10,758 nucleotides of DNA from Bacteroidia bacterium (lineage in GTDB: Bacteria > Bacteroidota > Bacteroidia > NS11-12g > UBA9320): assembly GCA_029253325.1 (NCBI GenBank), contig JAQWZS010000137.1:1-10758 (forward strand). The letters run 5' to 3'. The translations under genes and the position numbers were made by a program. Positions 1 through 6,948 of the stretch are shown one piece after another (positions within the stretch are counted from its first letter, which is position 1; the number at the start of each line of letters is the position of its first letter). The notes beneath the pieces were generated by a model, which searched no databases, was not told the origin of the DNA, and saw nothing but the letters and a program-made list of their open reading frames with translations.

Positions 1-540
1 ACTTTTTAATATTGGGATTTTTTCATCGTACCAATAGATGTTTTTCTCTTCCATAAGGTGCTCAAACTCAACAGAACTAAGAATGAGATACTTATATACA
101 AAGCGGCTAAATGTGAAAAAATCATTGGAGTTTAAATCTGATGCCATGATATCCTTATATTCTGCAGATTTTTTAATCTCTTTATAAATGATAAATAATA
201 TTTCTTTTTCCTGTGACCAACTCAATTTAGGTTTAGAAAGGTAATTGGATATTTTTTCATCATTAGTCAAGGTTTCAAAGAATGAATTTTCGGTAAAAAT
301 TCGAAATGATTTATTATCTTCTAATGATGTATTAAACTTATAATCTGTCGGATTGTGTTCAGTGGAAATAAAATGAGCTAATTCTGGACCAAACGAGAGA
401 ACAGTTAGTAGGTTTTGTTCCATGTCCCGTATCGATTTTTTGACAGATTTTTTAATGTGATTAGCAGAGATTTCACTTCCATCAAACTCTCCAAAGAGAG
501 ATTGGAATATTTTTATTCGTATTAGTCTTCTATTTATCAT
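1..540 (-). CDS. nusB: Transcription antitermination factor NusB, N-terminal 180 residues (3' end beyond the window)
   Basis: NusB binds boxA RNA with NusE (S10) and promotes antitermination, chiefly of rRNA operons, in the cytoplasm. The minus-strand frame opens with ATG at 540 and stays open to base 1, giving 180 codons. Two parts support the call. The N-terminus begins MINRRLIRIKIFQSLFGEF, the basic RRxxRxKxxQ-type opening of NusB. The last visible residues, EFEHLMEEKNIYWYDEKIP, resemble the segment of Bacteroidota NusB that leads into the conserved RNA-binding helical domain. The middle is divergent, as is usual in this phylum, where NusB is about 300 residues instead of about 140. The conserved C-terminal half lies outside the window, so the call rests on the N-terminal pattern. 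The gene lies 59 bases downstream of the GT-C-like gene on the same strand and has its own putative -7 element at 556-563. Confidence 0.82.
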   Translation of the reverse strand, partial: MINRRLIRIKIFQSLFGEFDGSEISANHIKKSVKKSIRDMEQNLLTVLSFGPELAHFISTEHNPTDYKFNTSLEDNKSFRIFTENSFFETLTNDEKISNYLSKPKLSWSQEKEILFIIYKEIKKSAEYKDIMASDLNSNDFFTFSRFVYKYLILSSVEFEHLMEEKNIYWYDEKIPILKS

Positions 541-555
541 TAAACGAAATTGCGG

Positions 556-563
556 CAAACCTA
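556..563 (-). promoter_or_regulatory. Putative Bacteroidota -7 element for nusB
   Basis: The minus strand reads TAGGTTTG, a full match to the Bacteroidota -7 consensus TAnnTTTG, 15 bases before the nusB ATG. No clear -33 TTTG is visible at the expected distance, because the upstream stretch is almost pure A and T. nusB may therefore also be read through from the GT-C-like gene. The implied 5' leader is only about 10 bases. Confidence 0.45.
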
Positions 564-599
564 ACCATTAAATTAGATATTATTTTAATAAATATAGTT

Positions 600-2045
600 C
601 TAATCAACTTTTTCAAAAACATGTATTTCAAATGCCCGATTATTCATAGTTAAAATGGTTTGTTTAGGTATGATCTTGTGTATTTTATTCCATGATTTGT
701 TGGATTCTAAATTTGCTAATGGTGTTCCAGATTCATTAGGCCCAAAATGACTATCCCAAATTAGGATGTCTCCTTTTTTTGTATACTGTAGGCTTGATGC
801 CCAAAAATCTAGGTGTTCCTTTTGGTTGTATGGGTCAATATCGGCAATAATTGAAAAATAAGGATAGAGGTAAATTTTGGTTCTGTTTTCAAAATCTTGA
901 TTATTATACCAATCTAATAGCTTTTGATATTGCTCTTGTTCTTCAGATATAGCTAATGGGTACCTGTAGCCATAGTATCTATAGGGTGTATAAATAGCAT
1001 TAATAATTAATAATAGGATTAAAGTTTTGGTCATAGCTTTTCCGTATTTTGGAGTTATTGTAGTTGCTAAATCATTCAATCTTTTCATTCCATAAACTAC
1101 TATCAGAGAGACAATAGGAGCGATTACAATCATTACTCTAACATAGCCGCAACTTCCCATCATACCTTTCCACCAAATAAAAACATGAGCTCCAAAATAG
1201 GCTAGAAATATCATAACAATTAATAGCATGTTATGATTTACAGACTTAATTACTAAAATTAGTTCTCCTAAAAAATAACAGACGGTTAATAGAATAATGA
1301 TACAGATAAAGAAACCAAAGGTGTAATGTCCTGCGTATATATAATGAAATAGACCGCCATTCCCACATATATTGACGCCTGATATTTCAAAATTTATATA
1401 TGGGTTTTGAGTAATTACCCAGAAAGGGTCACCATCAATAATCCAACCTAAGGTATTAAGGAACAGACTTCCTGCAAATAAGTGAGGTATCAGTTTGTAT
1501 TGCTTTTTTATTATGATCAAAGAAATTGCCACAATTGCAAGAACTATGAATCCTTCAGATCGTGAATAGGGTAAAAATCCGGCTAAAACTGCTGTTAGGG
1601 TATATTTTCCAAAGACAAATAGATAAACAGTCAATATCACAAGGAGAGCACAAAGAGGCTCTGTGAGTGATGATATGGTATTGTCTAAAAAAACTGGACT
1701 TAAAACGGTTAATAAAAAACCTAAAAAAGCAAATTTCAGATTAAGTTTATGGGTTATTTCATATACCAATAACCCTGAAATAATCAAACATAAAATATTC
1801 AAACAGATAACACCATTTAATCCAAATTGAGCAAAAGGTGATGCTATTAAATTGTACAAGGGTTTTCCCCATTGATCTAAAAATAAACTTGGGTGATTCC
1901 ACGTATTTTTAGCTATTAAGTAATGACCATAGGAGTCTGAACCCCCAGACAAGCCTAAAGACTGAGATGTTAATAGTATTAAAAATGTCGACAGTAATAG
2001 GCAGACGATAACTAGTAAATAATGTTCTATTTTGTTCTTATTCAA
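600..2045 (-). CDS. Polytopic membrane protein, GT-C-fold glycosyltransferase-like
   Basis: The 481-residue protein has about ten hydrophobic segments up to about residue 365, then a soluble tail of about 110 residues. This layout fits GT-C glycosyltransferases such as the GT39/PMT and ArnT groups, which move sugars from lipid-linked donors on the periplasmic face. The acidic motif GGSDSYGHY (Asp37) sits in the first loop after TM1, where GT-C enzymes carry a catalytic Asp. WGKPLY follows at about 59-64, and PYSRSEG lies in the middle of the membrane domain. The start must be non-ATG: there is an in-frame stop at 2061-2063, and no in-frame ATG occurs until deep in the membrane domain, so TTG at 2045 is chosen (ATT at 2048 is the only close rival). 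It is divergent from the ABC exporter and upstream of nusB. The acceptor and sugar cannot be read from sequence, and a non-enzymatic membrane protein is not excluded. Confidence 0.62.
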   Translation of the reverse strand: MNKNKIEHYLLVIVCLLLSTFLILLTSQSLGLSGGSDSYGHYLIAKNTWNHPSLFLDQWGKPLYNLIASPFAQFGLNGVICLNILCLIISGLLVYEITHKLNLKFAFLGFLLTVLSPVFLDNTISSLTEPLCALLVILTVYLFVFGKYTLTAVLAGFLPYSRSEGFIVLAIVAISLIIIKKQYKLIPHLFAGSLFLNTLGWIIDGDPFWVITQNPYINFEISGVNICGNGGLFHYIYAGHYTFGFFICIIILLTVCYFLGELILVIKSVNHNMLLIVMIFLAYFGAHVFIWWKGMMGSCGYVRVMIVIAPIVSLIVVYGMKRLNDLATTITPKYGKAMTKTLILLLIINAIYTPYRYYGYRYPLAISEEQEQYQKLLDWYNNQDFENRTKIYLYPYFSIIADIDPYNQKEHLDFWASSLQYTKKGDILIWDSHFGPNESGTPLANLESNKSWNKIHKIIPKQTILTMNNRAFEIHVFEKVD

Positions 2046-2046
2046 A

Positions 2047-2076
2047 ATTTTAGGGAATATTTATGTGCTAGATTTG
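2047..2076 (+). promoter_or_regulatory. Putative promoter of the ABC exporter (-33-like and -7)
   Basis: TAGATTTG at 2069-2076 matches TAnnTTTG exactly. A -33-like ATTTTAG lies at 2047-2053, about 18 bases upstream, but it lacks the G of TTTG. The site predicts a start of transcription near 2082. That argues against any start codon upstream of 2082 for the exporter and supports TTG at 2119. Confidence 0.45.
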
Positions 2077-2079
2077 TCG

Positions 2080-2087
2080 CAAAAATA
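2080..2087 (-). promoter_or_regulatory. Putative -7 element for the GT-C-like gene
   Basis: The minus strand reads TATTTTTG, a full match to TAnnTTTG. It lies 34 bases before the TTG start at 2045 and would give a leader of roughly 28 bases. The -33 region has no clear TTTG. It is back to back with the plus-strand element at 2069-2076, with only three bases (TCG) between the two boxes. Confidence 0.42.
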
Positions 2088-2118
2088 TACCAATTTTAAT
2101 ACCTTAATACTTCGTCGT

Positions 2119-3894
2119 TTGAGATCGCTTCTATCCTTATTTAAATATTTTGTTAACTACAAAAGGTATCTTATTACTGGATTCTTATTTATTATATTAT
2201 CTAATATTTTTGCAATATTCATTCCCCCTATTGTTAGGGTGTCAATTAATGGAGTATTACTAAAGCTTAATGGGGATAATCTTCCAAAATATATTGAGCT
2301 ACTACCTGAATATTTTCATGACATATTGGGAATTGCACTTTTATCAGGTGGATTAATTCTTTTGGCAGCTTTGCTAAAAGGAGTTTGTATGTATTTTATG
2401 CGAATGTCTGTTATTGTTATGTCTAGGCACATTGAGTATGACCAGAAAAATGATATATTTAAGCATTATCAATCCCTCGGACAAGATTTTTATGCCAAAA
2501 ACTATACTGGTGACTTGATGAATAGAATTAGTGATGATGTTTCTAAAGTTAGAATGTTTACTGGTCCCGCTATCATGTATTCACTAAACCTAACGTGTAT
2601 GATATTGATGGTAGTTTCTATGATGCTTTATATAAATAGTGCTATTACAATATATGTGCTAGTTCCATTACCAATACTTGCTTTATCAATTTATTTGGTA
2701 AGTGATGCAATGAATAGAAGAAGTGACCATATTCAAAAACGATTATCCAAGATAACCTCATTTGTTCAAGAGACATTTTCTGGTATTCAGGTTGTTAAAT
2801 CATATGCTGCTGAGAATTATTTCATTAGAGATTTTGAGAGATTAAATCAGGATTATAAAAATGATAACATGTCACTTGTAAGAGTTAATGGAGTTTTTAT
2901 GCCTGTAGTATTAGCTTTGATTGGCATGAGTATTTTAATAACAATCTATATTGGGGGAAACGCTGTTGTTCAAGATAAATTTTCATTAGGAAATATAGTA
3001 GAGTATATAATTTATGTCAATATGCTTACTTGGCCAGTTGCCAGTTTGGGATATGTTACATCATTAGTTCAGAGAGGGGCTGCATCTCAACGCAGAATAG
3101 ATGAGTTCATGGATGTTTCTCCATCAGAACATATTGGTAAATCTAAAATCGAAAAATTATCAAATCAGATTGTGTTTCAAGATGTTTGGTTTCGGTATGA
3201 TGAGAAATTACCTTGGGTTTTACAAGCGGTCAATTTTGTAATTGACGCACAGAGTAATTTTGGAATTTTAGGTACAACAGGAAGTGGTAAAAGTACAATT
3301 GCTAAGCTTTTAATGGGTATTTATAAACCTTCTAAAGGGCATATTTTAATTGATGGAATCCCAATGCAGGAGTATGATAGAAAAAGCTTAAATGGTATTT
3401 TTGGGTATGTTTCGCAGGATATTTTCTTGTTCTCTGATACTTTAAAAAATAACATTTTGATTGGGGCTAGATCTCAAATTGATCATAACAATTTGGATGC
3501 AGTAATTAATTGCTCAGAACTAGAAGGTGAGATTAAATCATTTCCAAATGGAATGGAAACAGTGTTGGGTGAAAGAGGAATAACTCTGAGTGGAGGTCAA
3601 AAGCAACGAGTATCCATTGCAAGAGCTTTGGTTAGAAAACCAAGTATATTACTAATAGATAATGGTCTGTCTGCCGTAGACACGAAAACAGAGGTTACGT
3701 TAAAGCAGAATATTAAGTTATGGAATTCCGATAATACAAGTATATTCATAAGTCATAGAATTTCGACAGTTCAAGATTGTGACCAAGTAATTTTTTTAGA
3801 TCAAGGTAAAATTGTTGAATCGGGGTCGCACAAATACCTTATGAATTCAAGTGAATTATATAAAAGGTTAAACGCAAAGCAATCAGAGTTTTAG
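2119..3894 (+). CDS. ABC exporter half-transporter (membrane domain fused to ATPase; MsbA/MdlB type)
   Basis: A 591-residue type I ABC exporter subunit with an N-terminal six-helix membrane domain (about 1-300) and a C-terminal ATPase domain. Visible ATPase motifs, numbered from TTG 2119, are Walker A GTTGSGKST at 385-393, Q-loop Gln433, signature LSGGQKQR at 490-497, Walker B LLID ending at Asp514, D-loop SAVD at 518-521 and H-loop His546. The residue after the Walker B Asp is Asn515, where canonical ATPases have Glu and many related half-transporters have Asp. The frame is open upstream to TTG 2032, but no ATG occurs before the third membrane segment. TTG 2119 gives MRSLLSLFKYFVNYKRYL, the usual start for this family, and lies downstream of the -7 element at 2069-2076. 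The substrate is unknown; lipid or drug export is typical. Because of Asn515, a partner subunit elsewhere is possible. Confidence 0.85.
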   Translation: MRSLLSLFKYFVNYKRYLITGFLFIILSNIFAIFIPPIVRVSINGVLLKLNGDNLPKYIELLPEYFHDILGIALLSGGLILLAALLKGVCMYFMRMSVIVMSRHIEYDQKNDIFKHYQSLGQDFYAKNYTGDLMNRISDDVSKVRMFTGPAIMYSLNLTCMILMVVSMMLYINSAITIYVLVPLPILALSIYLVSDAMNRRSDHIQKRLSKITSFVQETFSGIQVVKSYAAENYFIRDFERLNQDYKNDNMSLVRVNGVFMPVVLALIGMSILITIYIGGNAVVQDKFSLGNIVEYIIYVNMLTWPVASLGYVTSLVQRGAASQRRIDEFMDVSPSEHIGKSKIEKLSNQIVFQDVWFRYDEKLPWVLQAVNFVIDAQSNFGILGTTGSGKSTIAKLLMGIYKPSKGHILIDGIPMQEYDRKSLNGIFGYVSQDIFLFSDTLKNNILIGARSQIDHNNLDAVINCSELEGEIKSFPNGMETVLGERGITLSGGQKQRVSIARALVRKPSILLIDNGLSAVDTKTEVTLKQNIKLWNSDNTSIFISHRISTVQDCDQVIFLDQGKIVESGSHKYLMNSSELYKRLNAKQSEF

Positions 3895-3971
3895 GGTAAA
3901 ACCTGAATATACTAGAGTAGAGATATGATTTTTTTGCGTTATTTGTATATGTTATTTAAAATTTACAATTC

Positions 3972-4274
3972 ATGAGTGATTCAAATTATGAGAGAGAAGA
4001 AGTTTTCTCTAAGAGGGTAAGAGCAGGAAAAAGAACCTACTTTTTTGATGTAAAAAAAAGTAATACTTCCAGAGGTGAGGATTTTTATATAACCATCACT
4101 GAAAGTAAGAAAAAGTTTGAGGGATATGTCAAGCATAAAATATTTTTGTACAAAGAAGATTTCAATAAATTTTCTGAGGCATTTACTCAGACAGTAAATC
4201 ATGTTAAAAGTGAACTCATGCCTGAATACGATTTCGACGAGTACACCAATCGTGAAGATAATAACGACTATTAA
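3972..4274 (+). CDS. PUR-family single-stranded nucleic-acid-binding protein (DUF3276)
   Basis: A 100-residue cytoplasmic protein matching the Bacteroidota DUF3276/PUR-alpha-like family. Residues about 9-80 form one PUR repeat: EEVFSKRVRAGKRTYFFDVK, then a polar turn, a beta strand (DFYITITESK) and a helix containing FNKFSEAFTQTV. The basic and aromatic residues of VRAGKRTYFFDVK are the family hallmark. The tail is acidic and Asp/Asn-rich, ending DYDEY-like before the stop. Bacterial PUR proteins bind single-stranded DNA or RNA, but the target and role in this phylum are largely unestablished. The ATG at 3972 is clear. The gene lies 77 bases after the ABC exporter and 26 bases before the DUF4199-like gene, so it may lead the following operon. 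No convincing promoter was found in the 77-base gap. Confidence 0.85.
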   Translation: MSDSNYEREEVFSKRVRAGKRTYFFDVKKSNTSRGEDFYITITESKKKFEGYVKHKIFLYKEDFNKFSEAFTQTVNHVKSELMPEYDFDEYTNREDNNDY

Positions 4275-4300
4275 TTCTTAAAAAATCTTTTTAATATACT

Positions 4301-4822
4301 ATGCAAAAATCAAGTTGGATTTTTGGAACATTGGCGGGAATTTTATCGGCCACTTTGGAGTATCTATTTTTCAAGAGTTCTGAATCAAACGCCAATACCA
4401 TGTTTCTCTCAAAAATATTGATTCTGACTCTGTGCATAGTTCTTGGACTTATTTTAGCAAAAAAATTACTTGGCGGCACGATTAGTATTGCTCGAACTAT
4501 ATTGACAGGCGGAGTCATTTCAATAGTTCGTGCTATTGTTATGATAATTGCTTTTATGGTATTGTATTTTCCAAATGGAGAATTCTATCAATCAAAAGTA
4601 GAGATAGCTTTTGAGCAAGCTGCTAAAAAAGTACAACAGGATGATGAAATAAAACCTGCTGACAAGGCTATGGAACTCAAAGAAATAAAAAATCAAATAG
4701 CAGCTCAATATAAGCCCGCCGGATATGCAATGATGAGTATAGGAAGTAGCTTGGTTACTGGGCTAATCGTTTCTATTTTAATGGCAGCTTTTATTGCTAC
4801 TAATATGATGTATAAACAATAA
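4301..4822 (+). CDS. DUF4199-like integral membrane protein
   Basis: A 173-residue protein with about four hydrophobic segments (roughly residues 5-25, 36-55, 68-92 and 142-168). Between the third and fourth is a polar, charged helical stretch of about 50 residues rich in Lys, Glu, Gln and Ala (about 95-138). This pattern and length match DUF4199 proteins, which are common in Bacteroidota and have no known biochemical function. The ATG at 4301 follows the PUR gene by 26 bases. The stop TAA at 4820-4822 shares its last A with the ATG of the next gene (TAATG), which indicates translational coupling. The family assignment is from overall pattern only, and no catalytic motif is visible. Confidence 0.6.
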   Translation: MQKSSWIFGTLAGILSATLEYLFFKSSESNANTMFLSKILILTLCIVLGLILAKKLLGGTISIARTILTGGVISIVRAIVMIIAFMVLYFPNGEFYQSKVEIAFEQAAKKVQQDDEIKPADKAMELKEIKNQIAAQYKPAGYAMMSIGSSLVTGLIVSILMAAFIATNMMYKQ

Positions 4823-5223
4823 TGCTAACACTAAAAAGCAAAACAATATCTACGAATAAATCAACAACAGATGTTTTTAACTATTTGTCTGAGTTATCAA
4901 ATTTTGAAGATTTAATGCCAGCAAATGTTCGAAGTTTTCAGGTGGAGAATAATCACGTCATATTAGATATTCATGGTATTGGTAAACTTGAACTTGCTGT
5001 AGTAGAATCAGAAAGTCCACATAAGATTATTATGATGCCACAAAATAGAGTCCCGTTTAAGTTTGATATTCATTGGAATATTCAATCAATAAATGATAAT
5101 CAATCACAAATACAAGCAATTATTAATGCTGATTTAAATATGATGATGAGAATGATGGCCGAAAAACCTCTTAATGATTTTATTAATACCCAAATTCATA
5201 AATTATCTGAGCATCTATCTTGA
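4822..5223 (+). CDS. SRPBCC (START-like) ligand-binding-fold protein
   Basis: A 133-residue soluble protein with the SRPBCC pattern. A first strand (LTLKSKTISTNKS) leads into the short helix pair DVFNYLSELSNFEDLMP, then an antiparallel sheet, and finally a long C-terminal helix (PLNDFINTQIHKLSEHL) that packs over the cavity. Members bind hydrophobic ligands or act as cyclases or lipid carriers; no ligand can be named here. A methionine-rich segment (NMMMRMMAEKPL, about 107-118) precedes the last helix and may line the cavity. The ATG overlaps the preceding stop by one base. The gene's own TGA at 5221-5223 overlaps the TTG start of the acyltransferase by three bases within TTGA. Its position next to a phospholipid acyltransferase fits a lipid-related role, but that is inference. 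Confidence 0.72.
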   Translation: MLTLKSKTISTNKSTTDVFNYLSELSNFEDLMPANVRSFQVENNHVILDIHGIGKLELAVVESESPHKIIMMPQNRVPFKFDIHWNIQSINDNQSQIQAIINADLNMMMRMMAEKPLNDFINTQIHKLSEHLS

Positions 5224-5960
5224 TTAAACGTTTATTAAAGTATATCTGGACTATCTATTTTTTTGTCAGTTTTGTACTGATTTTTTTGATTTTATACCCT
5301 GCTTTTTTTATTCTGTTATCTAGGGAAAAATGGTATTCCAAAGCACATTACCTAAGAAAAATATGGGGTAGAATACTAATGATAATCTCGGGTCTCTATG
5401 GAAAAACAGAATATGAGGAACCATTACAAAAAAATAAGACTTATATATTCACTCCAAATCATTTTTCCTATTTTGATATTGTATCTGTAAATACACAAAT
5501 GCCTTACTTTTTTAGTTTTATGGCTAAAAAGGAGTTGTCAGATATTCCTCTATTTAAAATCTTCTTTAAAACCATTGATATGCCCGTGGATCGAAGTTCT
5601 AAGGAGGGAGCAAAACGAGCATATTATTTAGCCCACAAAAAGTTAAAAAGTGGAATAAGTTTACTAAACTTCCCTGAGGGTGGCATAGGTACTGAGGTGC
5701 CTGTGATGAGGAAATTTAAGATGGGTCCTTTTAAGATGGCTATAGAGCACGGGCTAGAAATTGTTCCAATTACTTTGCCTGATAATTGGAAAAGATTGCC
5801 TTGCGGTGAATTTGTTCCTCAAGGGACGCCAGGAAGAATGAGAATGTTTGTTCATCGACCAATTCCTACAGATGGTCTAAAGTCTGGTGACGAAGTTGAG
5901 TTGGCAAATAAAGTTTATCGTATAATTGAGGATAAATTTAATGAGATGAATAATTTATGA
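5220..5960 (+). CDS. 1-acyl-sn-glycerol-3-phosphate acyltransferase (PlsC-like)
   Basis: The predicted reaction is acylation of lysophosphatidic acid at sn-2 to phosphatidic acid, the second acylation step of phospholipid synthesis at the inner membrane. The 246-residue protein has an N-terminal hydrophobic anchor (about 10-33), then the four LPLAT motifs: NHFSYFD with the HX4D pair His81/Asp86, the substrate-binding block DMPVDRSSKEGA at 120-131, FPEGG at 151-155 and VPITLP at 182-187. The usual FPEGT reads FPEGG here. The start must be TTG at 5220, since the first in-frame ATG is at residue 54, inside the domain. TTGA overlaps the previous stop, and the 3' end overlaps gatC in ATGA. Other glycerolipid or ornithine-lipid acyltransferases share these motifs, so the exact acceptor is not certain. 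Confidence 0.85.
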   Translation: MIKRLLKYIWTIYFFVSFVLIFLILYPAFFILLSREKWYSKAHYLRKIWGRILMIISGLYGKTEYEEPLQKNKTYIFTPNHFSYFDIVSVNTQMPYFFSFMAKKELSDIPLFKIFFKTIDMPVDRSSKEGAKRAYYLAHKKLKSGISLLNFPEGGIGTEVPVMRKFKMGPFKMAIEHGLEIVPITLPDNWKRLPCGEFVPQGTPGRMRMFVHRPIPTDGLKSGDEVELANKVYRIIEDKFNEMNNL

Positions 5961-6247
5961 AACTTGATAATAAAAAATTAAAAGAACTGGCTCATTTGGC
6001 TCGTTTGGAGTTTTCAGATGAAGAGTTAATTGATATTGGCAATGATCTAAAGAAAATTATTGAGTTCTGTGACCAACTAAAATCAGTTGATACAGAAGGA
6101 ATAGACCCTTTAATTTATTTGTCCGATGAAATTAATGTTTTGCGTGATGATCAGATTAAGCAGGGATTAAAAAAAGAAGAAGCACTTAAAAACGCACCTG
6201 CATCAGATTCAGATTATTTTAAAGTACCCAAAGTAATTACAAAGTAA
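5957..6247 (+). CDS. gatC: Asp-tRNA(Asn)/Glu-tRNA(Gln) amidotransferase subunit C
   Basis: GatC is the small belt subunit that wraps GatA and GatB in the GatCAB complex, which converts Glu-tRNA(Gln) and Asp-tRNA(Asn) to the correctly amidated tRNAs. The 96-residue length is typical. The conserved N-terminal block LKELAHLARLEFSDEEL (HLARL at 13-17) is present, followed by the amphipathic helix IGNDLKKIIEFCDQL and the VDTEGIDPL turn. The C-terminal part has LRDD and the APASDSDYFKVPKVI ending that threads into GatB. The ATG lies in an ATGA overlap with the acyltransferase stop, and the TAA overlaps the ATG of the following ABC gene by one base. gatA and gatB are not in the window, so the complex is encoded at separate loci. 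Confidence 0.93.
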   Translation: MKLDNKKLKELAHLARLEFSDEELIDIGNDLKKIIEFCDQLKSVDTEGIDPLIYLSDEINVLRDDQIKQGLKKEEALKNAPASDSDYFKVPKVITK

Positions 6248-6930
6248 TGGCCTTAATTGATTTAAGAGATATCTATAAAATTTATCAGATGGGCTCTACT
6301 CAAATTAACGCTCTCGATGGCTTGGATTGTAAAATTGAAAAGGGTGAGTATGTAGCTTTAATGGGTCCCTCAGGTTCAGGTAAGTCAACTTTGATGAATA
6401 TTATTGGATGTTTGGATACCCCTTCTGAAGGAGTTTATTCATTGAATGATAATAATGTTAGTGACATGACAGATGACGAGCTAGCTTCCATTAGAAATAT
6501 TGAAATTGGTTTTGTATTTCAATCATTTAATTTATTACCTCGAACGAGTGCAATTGAAAATGTTTCGCTACCACTTATTTATGCCGGAGTGCCAAAAAAA
6601 GAACGTTTAGAGCGAGCACAAAAAGTTCTTGAAAAGGTAGGACTGGGAGATAGGGCTGACCATAAACCCAATGAATTAAGCGGGGGACAAAGACAACGTG
6701 TAGCAATTGCTAGAGCTTTAATTAACAATCCATCAATTGTTTTGGCAGATGAGCCTACTGGAAATTTAGATAGCAAGAGCAGTCTAGAAATTATGAACCT
6801 TTTTAGCAAAATACATCAAGAAGGAAATACCGTTGTGATGGTGACTCATGAAGAAGACATTGCAAAATATGCTAAAAGAACAATTAGAATGATTGATGGA
6901 AAACTAGCTGCCCAATTAATTGTTAATTAG
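6247..6930 (+). CDS. ABC transporter ATP-binding protein, LolD/MacB/FtsE-like
   Basis: A 227-residue stand-alone ATPase of the family that drives FtsX/MacB/LolC-type membrane proteins in lipoprotein release, peptide efflux or cell-division signalling. All motifs are canonical: Walker A GPSGSGKST at 40-48, Q-loop Gln92, signature LSGGQRQRVAIARAL at 144-158, Walker B IVLADE with catalytic Glu169, PTGNLD at 170-175 (typical of this family) and H-loop His201 in MVTHE. No FtsX-like permease lies next to it, so the partner must be encoded elsewhere. The ATG overlaps the gatC stop by one base, and the next gene follows after 18 bases. LolD and MacB ATPases cannot be told apart by sequence motifs alone, so no symbol is given. 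Confidence 0.88.
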   Translation: MALIDLRDIYKIYQMGSTQINALDGLDCKIEKGEYVALMGPSGSGKSTLMNIIGCLDTPSEGVYSLNDNNVSDMTDDELASIRNIEIGFVFQSFNLLPRTSAIENVSLPLIYAGVPKKERLERAQKVLEKVGLGDRADHKPNELSGGQRQRVAIARALINNPSIVLADEPTGNLDSKSSLEIMNLFSKIHQEGNTVVMVTHEEDIAKYAKRTIRMIDGKLAAQLIVN

Positions 6931-6948
6931 TTAACAAGGTTAAAATCG

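Noticed and set aside
3888..3908. Weak inverted repeat (AGG...CCT) after the ABC exporter stop
   Set aside because: The stem is only three base pairs with no following T run, so it is not a credible terminator.
3895..3971. Possible promoter for the PUR-family gene (TTTG at 3933-3936 or 3942-3945)
   Set aside because: No TAnnTTTG follows at the right distance; the nearest partial match, TACAATTC at 3964-3971, would place the transcript start inside the gene.
3981..4518. Minus-strand open frames at 3981-4202 and 4291-4518
   Set aside because: They lie antisense to the PUR-family and DUF4199-like genes, show no family pattern, and are explained by the coding strand's composition.
6579..6809. 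Minus-strand open frame inside the LolD-like ATPase gene
   Set aside because: It is antisense to a fully conserved ATPase and its translation has low-complexity, unlikely composition.
6931..6948. Cobalamin riboswitch before the adenosyltransferase gene
   Set aside because: The gap is only 18 bases, far too short for a B12 riboswitch, and no B12-box-like sequence was seen.
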